The notes below the pieces were generated by a model. It did no database searches, was not told where the DNA came from, and was given only the letters and a program-made list of their open reading frames with translations. The position numbers were made by a program, and so were the translations under genes. Source: Anaerolineales bacterium (GTDB taxonomy: Bacteria; Chloroflexota; Anaerolineae; 4572-78; NAK82). Taken from it: a DNA stretch of 64,000 nt. Positions 53,190 through 63,175 of this stretch are shown piece after piece. The DNA lies in the NCBI GenBank assembly GCA_020343875.1, contig CP070811.1, positions 3,528,860 through 3,592,859 of the forward strand. Reading direction: 5' to 3'. Within the stretch, counting starts at the first letter, position 1. Every line of letters begins with the position of its first letter.

Positions 53190-53216
53190 GACGAGTAAAA
53201 CAAAAGGAGATAAACT

Positions 53217-54149
53217 ATGTCTGTAGTTCCTATGAAGGCGCTCCTAGAAGCGGGCGTCCACTTTGGTCATCGGACTCGGCGCTGGAACCCGAAGATGAAA
53301 CCATATATCTTCACCGAGCGCAACGGGATCCACATCCTCGACCTTCAGCAAACGATTTCCTGTATTGACGAAGCCTACAACCTAGTCCGTGACACTGTAG
53401 CCGACGGTGGCTTTATTCTGTTCGCCGGTACCAAGCGGCAAGCCCAGGATACGATAGCCGAGGAATCAACTCGCTGCGGGATGCCTTATGTCAATCAACG
53501 CTGGCTGGGTGGCACCCTCACCAACTGGCGAACTATTCGCCAGCGTATTGACTACCTACTGGATCTCGAAAAAAAGCAGATGCGCGGCGAGTTTGTTCGC
53601 CTACCCAAGAAAGAAGTGGGTAAGCTGGAATATGAGATCCTGCGCCTCAATCGGCGCTTGGGAGGCCTCAAAGATATGCGCCGTCTGCCTAATCTGCTCT
53701 TTGTGGTAGACGTGCGACGGGAGGCCCTCGCCATCAAGGAAGCCAACACCCTGGGCATTCCGATCATCGCCCTGGTAGACACCAATTGTGACCCAGAACC
53801 GATTGACCACATTATCCCTTCCAATGACGATGCCATCCGAGCTATCCGATTGATCGTGGGCAAGATGGCTGACGCCGCCCTGGAGGGCCAACAGCTTCAC
53901 GAAGCGCTGATGGCTGAAGAAGAAGAAGTCGAAGCTATGGGCGAAGAGAGCCTCGAACGCTATCTGGGCCCCTCGACCTTGGCCAAGCTGCGATCGGCAG
54001 AAGCCGTTGAGGAAGAGATAGACGACGAAGAAGAACTATACGAAGAGGAAGACGAAGACGAAGAGTATGCGGATAGTGAGGAACTGGTAGAAGAAGCAGA
54101 AGAAACCGAAGAACTCACACAAGAAGAGTCCGCAGAACAAGAAGACTAG
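53217..54149 (+). CDS. rpsB: 30S ribosomal protein S2 with long acidic tail
   Basis: Small-subunit protein of 310 residues. The S2 core (about 1-230) is normal: [24 protein letters not shown] and [19 protein letters not shown], with [10 protein letters not shown]. About 75 further residues at the C-terminus are rich in Glu and Asp ([20 protein letters not shown]), longer than in typical S2; acidic tails do occur in this phylum-level group and in some other bacteria. AAGGAG precedes the ATG by 8 bases. It heads the rpsB-tsf unit. Confidence 0.97.
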   Translation: MSVVPMKALLEAGVHFGHRTRRWNPKMKPYIFTERNGIHILDLQQTISCIDEAYNLVRDTVADGGFILFAGTKRQAQDTIAEESTRCGMPYVNQRWLGGTLTNWRTIRQRIDYLLDLEKKQMRGEFVRLPKKEVGKLEYEILRLNRRLGGLKDMRRLPNLLFVVDVRREALAIKEANTLGIPIIALVDTNCDPEPIDHIIPSNDDAIRAIRLIVGKMADAALEGQQLHEALMAEEEEVEAMGEESLERYLGPSTLAKLRSAEAVEEEIDDEEELYEEEDEDEEYADSEELVEEAEETEELTQEESAEQED

Positions 54150-54208
54150 ATATGAGCTCTTGATTGCCCTGCGCAATGAAGAGTGCCCAACCTAGTAGGA
54201 GGCACAAT

Positions 54209-55096
54209 TTGGCTATTAGCACTGCAATGATCAAAGAACTGCGCCAAGTCACCGCTGCTGGCGTCCTGGACTGCAAAAAGGCCCTGGAAGCCACCCATGG
54301 TGACTTAGAAAAGGCAGTAGAATATCTGCGAGAAAAAGGCCTGGACGCTGCTGCCAAAAAGACCAGCCGGGAGGCCAACGAAGGTATGGTAAGCGTTCTG
54401 GTAGACGAATCAGGTCAGCTGGGAGCTATCGTGGAGGTGAATTGCGAAACCGACTTTGTGGCTCGCACCGAAGACTTCCAGGCGTTTGTGGAAGCAATTG
54501 TTAGACAGGTGGCCCGAGATGCTGACGTATCTGACGTGTCAGCACTGCTCAACCGACCTTATGTCGAAGATCCTAGCCTTAGCACCGGCGAGCGCCTCAC
54601 CCAGCTGATCGCCAAGCTGGGTGAAAACATGGTACTGCGTCGCTTTGCCCGCGTAGAACGAGACGGGAACGGCCTGATCGAAGGCTACGTCCATCCCGGC
54701 AACCGCATCGGCGTTATGGTGCTGCTCTCGGCTGGCAGCGAAGAAGCGGCAGCCAGCAATGCCTTCCAGGAACTGGTCCATGACCTGGCTTTGCAGGTGG
54801 CGGCCGCCGCGCCTGAGTATATCTCACCCGATGATATTCCCGATTCGGTCGTTGAAGCCAATCGGGCCAGGTATTGGGCTCAGCATGCGGAAGAGAATAA
54901 GCCGGACCACATCAAGGAACGGATCGTAAGCGGTAAACTCAACAAGTGGTACGAGGAAACCTGTCTGCTACGCCAGCCCTTTGTAAAAGACGACAGCCTT
55001 ATCATGGGCGACCTGATTACCCGTAAGAGCAAAGAATTGGGTGCGCCCCTCAGCATCGCACAGTTTGTTCGCTACGAGTTGGGGGCGGGCGAATGA
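54209..55096 (+). CDS. tsf: Elongation factor Ts
   Basis: Nucleotide-exchange factor for EF-Tu, 295 residues. The N-terminal UBA-like region has IKELRQVTAAGVLDCKKALE. EVNCETDFVARTEDF and the EQPF-like FVKDD stretch are typical. TTG 54209 is chosen because AGGAGG lies 7 bases upstream and the normal MAIS-like N-terminus follows. The earlier in-frame ATGs lack a site. It follows rpsB by 59 bases and ends in a perfect hairpin. Confidence 0.96.
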   Translation: MAISTAMIKELRQVTAAGVLDCKKALEATHGDLEKAVEYLREKGLDAAAKKTSREANEGMVSVLVDESGQLGAIVEVNCETDFVARTEDFQAFVEAIVRQVARDADVSDVSALLNRPYVEDPSLSTGERLTQLIAKLGENMVLRRFARVERDGNGLIEGYVHPGNRIGVMVLLSAGSEEAAASNAFQELVHDLALQVAAAAPEYISPDDIPDSVVEANRARYWAQHAEENKPDHIKERIVSGKLNKWYEETCLLRQPFVKDDSLIMGDLITRKSKELGAPLSIAQFVRYELGAGE

Positions 55097-55099
55097 GAC

Positions 55100-55130
55100 A
55101 CAAGGCCAGAACTGCTAGTTCTGGCCTTGT
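55100..55130 (+). terminator. Hairpin after tsf
   Basis: ACAAGGCCAGAA (55100-55111) and TTCTGGCCTTGT (55119-55130) form a perfect 12-bp stem with a 7-base loop, just after the tsf stop. It may reduce read-through into pyrH. Confidence 0.75.
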
Positions 55131-55187
55131 AATACCTTCCTCAAAACCTTCAGCAGAGTAAATCTCTTAGCGGCAAGGGACAGGATT

Positions 55188-55904
55188 ATGCCAGCAGCCA
55201 AGTACCATCGTGTCTTGCTCAAAGTAGGTGGGGAAGCGCTAGCCGGGCCAGAGGGCTTTGGCATTGACCCCCATCAAGCCGACAACTTGGCGGAAATCAT
55301 AAGATCCGTGCGAGAATATGGTGTGGAGGTAGCCATCGTTTTGGGTGCCGGCAACCTGTGGCGAGGGAAAGACGGCCTGCTGCATGGCATGGAGCGCGCT
55401 ACCGCTGACCACATGGGCATGTTGGCTACAGTCATGAACGCGCTGGCTCTGGCCGATGCTTTGAGCCGTATTGGCCTGGAGACGCGTGTGCAGACTGCGA
55501 TCGAGATGCGCGCCGTGGCCGAGCCTTACATCCGCGGGCGCGCCATCCGGCACCTGGAAAAGGGACGTGTCGTGCTGCTGGGAGCTGGTACAGGCAACCC
55601 CTATTTCACCACCGACACCGCTGCCGCCCTGCGCGCTATGGAAATAGATGCCGAGCTACTCATCAAGGCTACCAAAGTCGATGGCGTGTACGACGACGAC
55701 CCAGCCATCAACCCCCTTGCCCGTCGCTTTGACCACATACACTACATCGAGGCCCTCAACCTGGGGGTAAAAGTACTCGACAGCACCGCTATCTCCCTTT
55801 GTATGGACAACCAGATGCCGATCATCGTGCTGAACCTTTGGCGAGATGGAAGCATTCAGCAAGCAGTCTTGGGGGAGACAGTTGGCACTCTTATCAGTCC
55901 CTGA
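55188..55904 (+). CDS. pyrH: UMP kinase
   Basis: Phosphorylates UMP to UDP, 238 residues. Amino-acid-kinase fold with [26 protein letters not shown] (the NxWRG form of UMP kinases), [19 protein letters not shown] and [14 protein letters not shown]. It sits in the conserved tsf-pyrH-frr order. GGGACAGGA precedes the ATG. No promoter was seen after the tsf hairpin, so partial read-through probably serves it. Confidence 0.96.
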   Translation: MPAAKYHRVLLKVGGEALAGPEGFGIDPHQADNLAEIIRSVREYGVEVAIVLGAGNLWRGKDGLLHGMERATADHMGMLATVMNALALADALSRIGLETRVQTAIEMRAVAEPYIRGRAIRHLEKGRVVLLGAGTGNPYFTTDTAAALRAMEIDAELLIKATKVDGVYDDDPAINPLARRFDHIHYIEALNLGVKVLDSTAISLCMDNQMPIIVLNLWRDGSIQQAVLGETVGTLISP

Positions 55905-55940
55905 ATCCTCTTATCAGCCACGTCAACGGAGGTGTCGCCA

Positions 55941-56498
55941 ATGATTAAAGGAGTTCTGGCCGAAACCGAGGACCACATGAAGAAATCAGTCGAGGCACTT
56001 CAATTGGATCTCAAGGGCATCCGCACCGGACGTGCATCGCCTGCCTTGGTTGAGCGACTGCGGGTTGAATATTACGGTACTCCCACCATCCTGATTGAAC
56101 TGGCTTCCATCTCAGCGCCAGAACCGCAGTTGCTAACCATCCGCCCCTGGGATGCCAGCGCCTTGAAAGACATCGAACGATCGATTCTCCAATCTGATCT
56201 GGGAATGACCCCCTCCAACGACGGAAAGATTATCCGCCTGACCATCCCCCCCCTGACCGAAGAACGGCGCCGAGAGTTGACCAAGGTCGTCGCCAAACGA
56301 GTGGAGGAAGCGCGCGTGGCGGTGCGTAACTGCCGGAGAGACGGCCTCAATGATCTGCGAGATCTGGAAAAAGAGAAGCTTGTCTCCGAAGACGAGTTCT
56401 ACGTTGGCAAGGACGATCTTCAAGAACTTACAGACAAATACATTCAGTTGGTTGACGAAATAGGCAAGGCCAAAGAGCAGGAAGTCCTGGAGATATAA
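55941..56498 (+). CDS. frr: Ribosome recycling factor
   Basis: 185 residues, the normal length. Splits post-termination ribosomes with EF-G. The family core LDLKGIRTGRASPALVERL, PEPQLLTIRPWD and VRNCRRDGLNDLRDLEK is present. ATG 55941 has GGAGGTG upstream; an in-frame GTG 9 bases earlier would overlap that site. It is followed 6 bases later by uppS. Confidence 0.96.
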   Translation: MIKGVLAETEDHMKKSVEALQLDLKGIRTGRASPALVERLRVEYYGTPTILIELASISAPEPQLLTIRPWDASALKDIERSILQSDLGMTPSNDGKIIRLTIPPLTEERRRELTKVVAKRVEEARVAVRNCRRDGLNDLRDLEKEKLVSEDEFYVGKDDLQELTDKYIQLVDEIGKAKEQEVLEI

Positions 56499-56504
56499 TC
56501 TGGC

Positions 56505-57221
56505 GTGCAAGAAAAACCGCCCTTAGAACAGATACCGTACCACGTTGGTATTATTATGGATGGCAATGGCCGGTGGGCCAGGCAACGAGGCCTCCCCCGC
56601 TTGGCCGGCCATCGTGCGGGCACCGAAAACATCCGGCGCGTGCTGACCGCCTGTGTGGAATTTGGCATCAAGATACTCACCATCTACGCCTTTTCAACCG
56701 AAAACTGGAAACGTCCAGAAAGAGAAGTCAAGGGCTTGATGTCAATCTTCGCCCGGGTCATCGACAGTGAACTGGAAGAGCTGCACCGCCAGGGCGTGCA
56801 GCTGCGCCACATGGGCCGCCTGGAAGGCATATCGAACGCCCTGAGGACCAAAGTCCGTCACGCCATCGAATTGACCCGCAACAACGATCGCATTATTCTC
56901 AACGTGGCTTTTAACTACGGCGGGCGCGCCGAGATTGTAGACGCCGTGCAACGTATCATCCACGACGGTATCCCGGCTGAAGAAGTGACCGAAGGCCTAA
57001 TCGGCCGCTATCTCTACACATCCGATTGCCCCGACCCCGACTTGATCATTCGCACCAGCGGTGAGTTCCGGACCAGTAACTTCCTCCTTTGGCAGGCCGC
57101 CTACGCTGAATACTATGTGACACCCACCTACTGGCCGGACTTCGATAAAGACGAACTTTATGCAGCCCTGCTCACCTATAGCCAACGCGAGCGCCGCTTT
57201 GGCGAGGTGCAAGTGAATTAA
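56505..57221 (+). CDS. uppS: Isoprenyl (undecaprenyl) diphosphate synthase
   Basis: Cis-prenyltransferase of 238 residues making the lipid carrier for cell-wall and surface sugars. [17 protein letters not shown] has the catalytic Asp and the diphosphate-binding residues. [14 protein letters not shown] and [19 protein letters not shown] are hallmark blocks (the latter often reads GEQRISNFLLWQ). GTG 56505, 6 bases after frr, with GGAG about 12 bases upstream. Chain length cannot be read from sequence. Confidence 0.95.
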   Translation: MQEKPPLEQIPYHVGIIMDGNGRWARQRGLPRLAGHRAGTENIRRVLTACVEFGIKILTIYAFSTENWKRPEREVKGLMSIFARVIDSELEELHRQGVQLRHMGRLEGISNALRTKVRHAIELTRNNDRIILNVAFNYGGRAEIVDAVQRIIHDGIPAEEVTEGLIGRYLYTSDCPDPDLIIRTSGEFRTSNFLLWQAAYAEYYVTPTYWPDFDKDELYAALLTYSQRERRFGEVQVN

Positions 57222-57240
57222 TCGCGACGGAACTGCTGCC

Positions 57241-58047
57241 TTGCTTCGCACCCGTGCTCTCTCTGCTTTGGTTTTGATCCCCGTTGCTGCCTGGGTGATT
57301 TGGGCTGGTGATTGGTGGTTCTTCGCTGCCATCCTGCTGGTCGCCGGGCTGGCTGGCTATGAGTTCACTCAGCTCATGCGCCAGGGAGGTTTCAACCCTG
57401 CGCCAATCTTTGTCCTGGCCCTGATTGGCCTTTCTCTGTTCGACGCCCAATTCCCCTCCCTCGCCATCGCTGCTCCCGGCTTGACCTGGATCTTGATCCT
57501 CTCTATCTCCTGGCAACTCTTTCAGTCAAAAGACAAGGTTCCCACCGCCAACTGGGCGCTGAGCATCGCTGGTGGACTCTATGTAGGATGGCTATCGGCC
57601 CACGCAGTCCGTCTGCGGGCACTGCCCGATGGCTTAACGTGGACCATCATTGCGGTGCTCGTCACCTGGATTGGCGACACGGCGGCCTATTTTGTGGGCA
57701 GCGCCATTGGGCGCCACAAACTTTGGCCTCGACTCAGCCCTCGCAAAACCTGGGAAGGGATACTGGGGGGAATGCTTGGTAGCCTGCTGACAGGCAGCGG
57801 GGTCGGCTATCTGATGACGCTATGGATGGGGGTGGATATCAGCCCTGGCCAGGGGCTAATCGTGGGGCTTCTGGGAGGCATCATAGGCCCCTTCGGTGAC
57901 CTGGCTATCTCGATGATGAAACGCCAAGTGAATGCCAAAGATTCCGGTCGCATAATCCCCGGCCACGGCGGTTTTCTGGATCGCAGCGACAGTCTCCTGT
58001 TTGTTTTGACTGCCACCTACTACTACGCGGTATGGTTCGCCCGGTGA
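57241..58047 (+). CDS. cdsA: Phosphatidate cytidylyltransferase
   Basis: Makes CDP-diacylglycerol for phospholipid synthesis, 268 residues, about eight membrane helices. The C-terminal signature is complete: SPRKTWEGILGGMLGSL, FGDLAISMMKRQVNAKDSG and PGHGGFLDRSDSLLF. The start is taken as TTG 57241, 19 bases after uppS with GGAA upstream; no better alternative gives a full first helix. Confidence 0.95.
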   Translation: MLRTRALSALVLIPVAAWVIWAGDWWFFAAILLVAGLAGYEFTQLMRQGGFNPAPIFVLALIGLSLFDAQFPSLAIAAPGLTWILILSISWQLFQSKDKVPTANWALSIAGGLYVGWLSAHAVRLRALPDGLTWTIIAVLVTWIGDTAAYFVGSAIGRHKLWPRLSPRKTWEGILGGMLGSLLTGSGVGYLMTLWMGVDISPGQGLIVGLLGGIIGPFGDLAISMMKRQVNAKDSGRIIPGHGGFLDRSDSLLFVLTATYYYAVWFAR

Positions 58048-58097
58048 TTGACAATCAACTCCCAGCCTATCGGGCTGCCTAGCCGGGGAGGTAGACT

Positions 58098-58616
58098 ATG
58101 GACCTGTTTGACACCATCCAATCCCGCCGATCGGTGCGTGCCTACCAGCCCATAGACATACCGGCCGAAAAGCTGGAGGCAATCCTCTCCGCCGCCAATC
58201 AGGCTCCATCAGCGGGCAACCTGCAAGCCTAGGAGATTCATCTAGCCCGAAGGCACAAACTAAAGCAAGCCTTGGCAAAGGCAGCCTGGAACCAGGACTT
58301 TTTGGCGCAGGCACCCGTAGTTTTGATATTTTGCACACACCCGGATCGATCGGTGGAACGGTATGGGGAGAGAGGCAGGCGACTTTACTGTCTGCAAGAT
58401 GCATCCATCGCCGTCGCCTATGCCCAGCTGGCTGCCACAGCTCTGGGGTTGGCTACTTGCTGGGTAGGTGCCTTTGACGATGAGGCTGTGACCCGCGCCA
58501 TTAACCTGCCGGCAGGACGCCACCCTGTTGCCCTGGTGCCAGTGGGTTACCCTGCCGAATCGCCTGGTCGCACCTCACGCCGCTCACTGGCCGACCTGGT
58601 ACGCCAGGTTCCCTGA
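58098..58616 (+). pseudogene. Nitroreductase-family gene with in-frame amber codon 45
   Basis: The ATG at 58098 with a strong GGGGAGG site opens a nitroreductase frame (SRRSVRAYQP, APSAGNLQA). It meets TAG at 58230-58232 where relatives have an aromatic residue before EI. After it the same frame continues with intact family sequence (ARRHKLKQAL, AYAQLAATALGLATCWVGAF, GYPAESP) to a normal stop at 58616. It lacks any other damage, so the loss is recent, a sequencing error, or suppressed. It would have been a 172-residue FMN oxidoreductase after cdsA. Confidence 0.8.
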
Positions 58617-58698
58617 TACTAACGCGAGCGTTTCAAGCGTGAGCAGCGAAGCGCACGGCACAGACACATAGCCGACACTGACTTCGACGGCTAAGTAG

Positions 58699-59502
58699 TC
58701 ATAATCGGCTGTCTGACAATCGCCATTGCCCCGACGCCGCCATTCGCCGGCTGGCGATTGCCAGCATCCAATGAATCGGCGCTAACAGCCATAGGTTAGG
58801 GACAAAAAGAAAGATCACCGAAGTAGCAATTAGCACGCTGGCGTCAAGCAGGCGCACTTCGCTGGAAAGTGAGTGTCGTCGCCTGTCAGTTCTTCCAGGG
58901 ACCAGCATCCACTCCCCGATGACAAGCACAATTCCTCCTACCACGCCCAAGTAGAGATCGTCCGCCAGCAACCAGACAGCGCCCCGATAAAAGCTCCAAT
59001 GAATTGCCTGATAAAGCACCCGCACCCCAGAGAGCTTCTCCCCTCTCCGGAGAGATACCGTGTCGATCCCAAGACTCGATACGACACTGCGCCAGGCGTA
59101 AGCATACCCCAGCCAGGTGGCGCTCAGCAACAGGAGCATTAGGATGGCCAGGCCAGCGACCTTGCCCATGTCGGGCAACCAGTCCAATATGACCAGGGAT
59201 ATGCTGCCCTGCACCTGTAACAGCAACTGCCAGGCATCCGGTATGGACTCAAAGCTCAGGGGTGAGGCCTTTCTCGCCTGCCCTACCAACCCCAGATAAC
59301 GGCCCGGTACCACACCCAATACCAACGCAGCATAGGGCAGCCCCGCGTAATAGGCAAAGCGCAAAATAGAAGCAGCCCACCCGTCGCTCAAAGATCGGAT
59401 CCAGGGTATAGCTGCCCGCCGTCGGACGAGTTGGGCAGCCACCAACCATAGCACCATTGAAGCGAAAATGTAAGCAACGACCTGCCAGCGGGTGTCCGTC
59501 AC
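58699..59502 (-). CDS. Uncharacterised polytopic membrane protein
   Basis: 267 residues with about seven hydrophobic segments. No motif for a known family was recognised; in particular it lacks the EExxxR box of CAAX/CPBP proteases. A conserved-looking pair, HWSFYRGAVWL and APIHWMLAI, contains His and Arg inside or near membrane helices. The GTG start overlaps the stop of the upstream sensor kinase (GTGA), so the two are translated together and it may be a sensing or accessory partner. Confidence 0.75.
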   Translation of the reverse strand: MTDTRWQVVAYIFASMVLWLVAAQLVRRRAAIPWIRSLSDGWAASILRFAYYAGLPYAALVLGVVPGRYLGLVGQARKASPLSFESIPDAWQLLLQVQGSISLVILDWLPDMGKVAGLAILMLLLLSATWLGYAYAWRSVVSSLGIDTVSLRRGEKLSGVRVLYQAIHWSFYRGAVWLLADDLYLGVVGGIVLVIGEWMLVPGRTDRRRHSLSSEVRLLDASVLIATSVIFLFVPNLWLLAPIHWMLAIASRRMAASGQWRLSDSRL

Positions 59503-61271
59503 TCAGGTTCGCTCCAGCGTCGCAAGGGCATTTCAAAACAAACTAGGGTCCCGGCCCCTAGCTGCGATTCAATCAGACAACGACCTCCCACCAATTCAGC
59601 GCGTTCTTCTAAGTTTAGAAGCCCCAGGTGGCCCACTTCACGTCGCTGTTGGGCTTCTCCCACGTCAAAGCCAACCCCATCGTCCTGAATTTCTGCCATG
59701 AACGTATATTCATCTACCCGTAATCGCACCAGTACCTGGTTGGCGTTGGCGTGTTTCTTTGCATTGCCCACCGCTTCTTCGACCACCGCAAACACCACGC
59801 TCTCAGACTGTTTGTCAAGTTGGCCATCATAGCTGCCCGGGTCCACTTCCACGTTCAGGTGCTCATTCTGACGCAGCCGATCGGCGTACTGCTCCAATGC
59901 CGCTGACAAACCCTGTGTCTCCAAAACGACAGGACGCAGCGTGAAAAGCATAGTCCGAATCTCTTGCGTAGTTTTGCGAGCCAATTCCTCGATCTTGGCC
60001 ACTTCTGACTCAACCTTTTCGGCGGCTCTCCCCTTCTTGAGCATCATGCGGATAAAATTCAGACGCATCGCCACGGCCGAAATGGTCTGCGTGGGACCAT
60101 CGTGCAATTCGCGTGCCAGCTTGTGGCGCGCCTCCGCTTCCTTTTCCAATATCCTCCGCTGTTCGGCTTGTAGATCTTGATACAGCTGAGCATTCTTTAG
60201 GGCAATGACGGCTTGATTGCAGAAAGTAGTCAACAACTCACTATGCTCGCTGGTGAAGTAGTTGTCATTTGGGCTAGCAAAGATTACCACGCCAAAGGAA
60301 TCGAACCCGGCGCGAAAGGGTGCACAGATAGCCGATCGAGAATTCGCCATGCACACGAACTGAGTAAGCACTGGATCGTCACCCAGCTGGTTGGTGATAG
60401 CTGGTTCGGCCGTGTAGATAGCCCGGGCAATGAGTTCACTCTGCCCGGATACCACCCGCTTCTCATCGGAGCGAGGCACGCCGCGCCCGGCGTGCACTTT
60501 TAATCTTTCCAAATTGCCCTCTTCCTCAAAGAGCAAGATCAATCCCACCAAGGAGGGGTCAGGCCCTGTCATTTCGGTTAGCCCCATAATGCTCAAGTCA
60601 AGCATTGTCGTCAGCACCCGCTTGTAATTCAGAGTAGCACTCAGGGTGCTGGCCAACTCGTAGATGGCCTTGGCCCGCTCATTGGCACGGCGCAGCACCT
60701 TCAGTTCTGTGGCCTCGGCGCGCTCGCGGGTAACCTTTTGCTGACGGTTTAGCAGACCACTCGCAGCCGCCGCCCCCAGCAGCACCAGCACATTCCCTCC
60801 CACTTGAAACAACCGCCCCAGACTATCAAACTCCGGGTCGACGATGGCAGAAACGCCGTAAGCAAAGGTGATAGACACGGCCGCCGCCAGCCCAGCCTCG
60901 ACGCCCAGGCGCAAAGAGGCGGTCAATACCGGCAAAAGTACCACTGGAAGCATCGGACTCTTCCAGCCACCGGTCAGTGCCAGCAACGTGATGGACACCA
61001 ACGTATCGAAAGCAATCCCACCAATCCGCAGCCAATCAGGATACCACCGGGCGAAAAGGGCCACAGCCTGGACCAGGTTCAGAACTGCGCCAGCACCAAT
61101 CGCCACCAGCATGTAGGGGAGATATCGAGGGTCGCTGCCAGGGCCAAGCCAGGCGATAAGAAAAGCCAGACCAAGCCAGGGCCAACGCAAGTGGGAGACA
61201 AGCCAGTCTAACGCCAGGGGATTTTCTGGCCCCTGATCCGAAGCTTGATCCGGTTCGCTGTATACAGACAT
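59499..61271 (-). CDS. NarL-type membrane sensor kinase with GAF domain
   Basis: 590 residues. Five or six membrane helices (about 20-190), GAF (about 210-375), HisKA_3 dimerisation domain with ARELHDGPTQTISAVAMRL (phospho-acceptor His) and ATPase domain (AVVEEAVGNAKKHANA, DDGVGFDV, GHLGLLNLEERAELVGG). It would phosphorylate a NarL/LuxR-type regulator, none of which is nearby. ATG 61271 has AAGGAG upstream. The frame is open 10 codons more, but without a site. The membrane protein gene overlaps its 3' end. Confidence 0.92.
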   Translation of the reverse strand: MSVYSEPDQASDQGPENPLALDWLVSHLRWPWLGLAFLIAWLGPGSDPRYLPYMLVAIGAGAVLNLVQAVALFARWYPDWLRIGGIAFDTLVSITLLALTGGWKSPMLPVVLLPVLTASLRLGVEAGLAAAVSITFAYGVSAIVDPEFDSLGRLFQVGGNVLVLLGAAAASGLLNRQQKVTRERAEATELKVLRRANERAKAIYELASTLSATLNYKRVLTTMLDLSIMGLTEMTGPDPSLVGLILLFEEEGNLERLKVHAGRGVPRSDEKRVVSGQSELIARAIYTAEPAITNQLGDDPVLTQFVCMANSRSAICAPFRAGFDSFGVVIFASPNDNYFTSEHSELLTTFCNQAVIALKNAQLYQDLQAEQRRILEKEAEARHKLARELHDGPTQTISAVAMRLNFIRMMLKKGRAAEKVESEVAKIEELARKTTQEIRTMLFTLRPVVLETQGLSAALEQYADRLRQNEHLNVEVDPGSYDGQLDKQSESVVFAVVEEAVGNAKKHANANQVLVRLRVDEYTFMAEIQDDGVGFDVGEAQQRREVGHLGLLNLEERAELVGGRCLIESQLGAGTLVCFEMPLRRWSEPE

Positions 61272-61531
61272 GTCACTCCTTAGGCAGGCGGCAGCGAGCA
61301 ACTTGGCTGCTCACCCGCCTTCAAGTCTCGAAGTAACCCCCAGTCTCCATGTATCTTCTGGGAACAGAGGATAACAGCTCCATTCTACCACACTTTCAAA
61401 TGCACTCCAACTCCAAAACCTCAGGCCTTAGTAGAGTACGGCTGGTGCACAGTCGATACCGTTTGGCCCCGCTCGGCCAGGATCGCTATTCCACAGATTC
61501 CGGGAGATCTGACATTCGTGAACAGCTCCCA

Positions 61532-62263
61532 TCAACGAGAGCCTTTGCAGTGGGTCGAGACGATCTCAGCCGGTGCGAGTCTCCCCGCCCATTCTTCAAC
61601 CACCTGCATATCACACACCGCCACATCTTCGGCCGGCAGGTTGATTATGGTGATCTCCACCCACTCAACCCAAATGCGCTCGATTCTCTTCAGCGTGCGC
61701 ACGATGTCGAACACATCCCGGTATATCGTGTCCGGGTTCAGGTCCCCCGCAGTATCGAACGAGAGGGTTAGCCGGCCATTTTCGACTACATAGTGGAAAT
61801 CGACCAACTCCAGCCCCCGGTTGGGAAAAGCCTGCAACCAATCCGGCTCGCCCGGGAAAGACACGGAAGGCCCAGTCTCTGTCAATTGAAAACCGAACTC
61901 ATAGGCCTGCTCCTGCCCCATCAGCTCAAGTGCTAATGGCGTGGTAGCCCGGTACCCAGGTGGGACTTTGACAGAGACAGACTCCCCTTCCCAGCACCTG
62001 CGCATACAGCCTGCTTTGAAGATCCCGACTTTCCCCTGCCCGCTCGAGTCGGTGATCGACGACTCGTAGGCCAATTGAATGGTAACCCAGGCAAGGGGAG
62101 ATTCGGCTGGGGTCCTCTTACCATCCCCATCCACATCGTGCCAGGTTTGCACCCGCGCGCTTGCATAGCCGTCCTCAGTTACCCCAGGCCGAGGAGAACA
62201 TGCGGGGCTGCTAAAGAGAATCATCACACTGGCACAAACCAGTAAGAGTAGTCTGAATTCCAT
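61532..62263 (-). CDS. Lipoprotein with SdrD-B-like domain
   Basis: 243 residues. Signal peptide with lipobox-like SPAC (Cys22), then a beta-sandwich region about 33-120 beginning ARVQTWHDVDGDGKRTPAE. It resembles SdrD B-type repeats, where DxDGxG loops bind calcium. The remainder (about 125-243) has no recognised family. It is co-directional with the metallopeptidase 24 bases upstream, so they are probably one operon. Surface location is predicted; function is unknown. Confidence 0.75.
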   Translation of the reverse strand: MEFRLLLLVCASVMILFSSPACSPRPGVTEDGYASARVQTWHDVDGDGKRTPAESPLAWVTIQLAYESSITDSSGQGKVGIFKAGCMRRCWEGESVSVKVPPGYRATTPLALELMGQEQAYEFGFQLTETGPSVSFPGEPDWLQAFPNRGLELVDFHYVVENGRLTLSFDTAGDLNPDTIYRDVFDIVRTLKRIERIWVEWVEITIINLPAEDVAVCDMQVVEEWAGRLAPAEIVSTHCKGSR

Positions 62264-62287
62264 CGCTTAACCGCTATGCATGCGCGT

Positions 62288-63025
62288 CTATCTGCTCACC
62301 TCGATGGTCCCCTTGACCAGACCATCCACAAATGCCCAACGCTGGGTCTGGGTGTAGTCCGCATAATAAAGCAGCCCCTGGTACTCGTCGTCCTCCTTGA
62401 AACGGTCAACCCGTCGTTGAACCTCAGCCGGATAAACGTAAGAAGTCACCGATTCGGCAAAATCTTCCCTGCGGTTGAAATTCTGATCCGACCCGGCGGG
62501 CGGGACGCCACCGTAAAAGTAGCCAGAGCGGTTACAACCTGGCCGCCTGCGGGATTCGTCACAGTTGCCCCGCCCTTTTTTGACCAGCATAGCCACCCAG
62601 TTGGTGTACCCCCCCGTATAGAACTCTAACGCCTTCGACAGCCGCCACCCAGAATTGGCATCCCAGACGTGAGCCAGCTCGTGCACCACAGTCCACGTGT
62701 CAATCGAAATGGAGCTGGCAGTGAACTTAATCCCATGAACAGAAGCCAACCCGCGATGCTTCATTTCTACCTGGCTGATGTTGATGCGACCGATATTCTC
62801 GGTGAATCTGTCCGGGCTTCCCATGGCACGCGCCAGATCTGCGACACCCTTTTGCAGGATCTGCAACTCGTCCAACGACCACTCGCCGCCGGCCCATGTA
62901 TCCGGTATCGGTACCGCTTCCGCCCCCTGCTCTCCCCAATCTTTTTGGATCGTAACACCGTAGATGTCTGCCAGGCCTTGCGCAATCTGGTCCGCCTGCT
63001 GACTGTCTGCCCTTGTGATCGCCAT
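62288..63025 (-). CDS. Predicted zinc metallopeptidase (HExxH)
   Basis: 245 residues with VVHELAHVWDANSG (zinc ligands plus catalytic Glu) and, further on, REDFAESVTSYVYP, whose Glu could be the third ligand of a gluzincin-type site. There is no signal peptide at the N-terminus (MAITRADSQQADQ). AAGGAGA precedes the ATG. The family is not recognised beyond these motifs. It is followed by a lipoprotein gene 24 bases later. The substrate is unknown. Confidence 0.75.
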   Translation of the reverse strand: MAITRADSQQADQIAQGLADIYGVTIQKDWGEQGAEAVPIPDTWAGGEWSLDELQILQKGVADLARAMGSPDRFTENIGRINISQVEMKHRGLASVHGIKFTASSISIDTWTVVHELAHVWDANSGWRLSKALEFYTGGYTNWVAMLVKKGRGNCDESRRRPGCNRSGYFYGGVPPAGSDQNFNRREDFAESVTSYVYPAEVQRRVDRFKEDDEYQGLLYYADYTQTQRWAFVDGLVKGTIEVSR

Positions 63026-63175
63026 AGTTCTTTCTCCTTGCCTGTAACACGATCAAGAATCACTTGGCGTTCTCTCATGAACATTGTTATTCAAGAATAC
63101 CAAATCATGGATAAACGAGTGCTCAAGGCAGCTATGTGACCCTGTTTTGAGTGTCTTACCGACTTCAAATCACCG

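Noticed and set aside
58230..58232. Amber codon as pyrrolysine
   Set aside because: No pyrrolysine genes are visible, the family has no pyrrolysine members and the position normally holds an aromatic residue; mutation or error is simpler.
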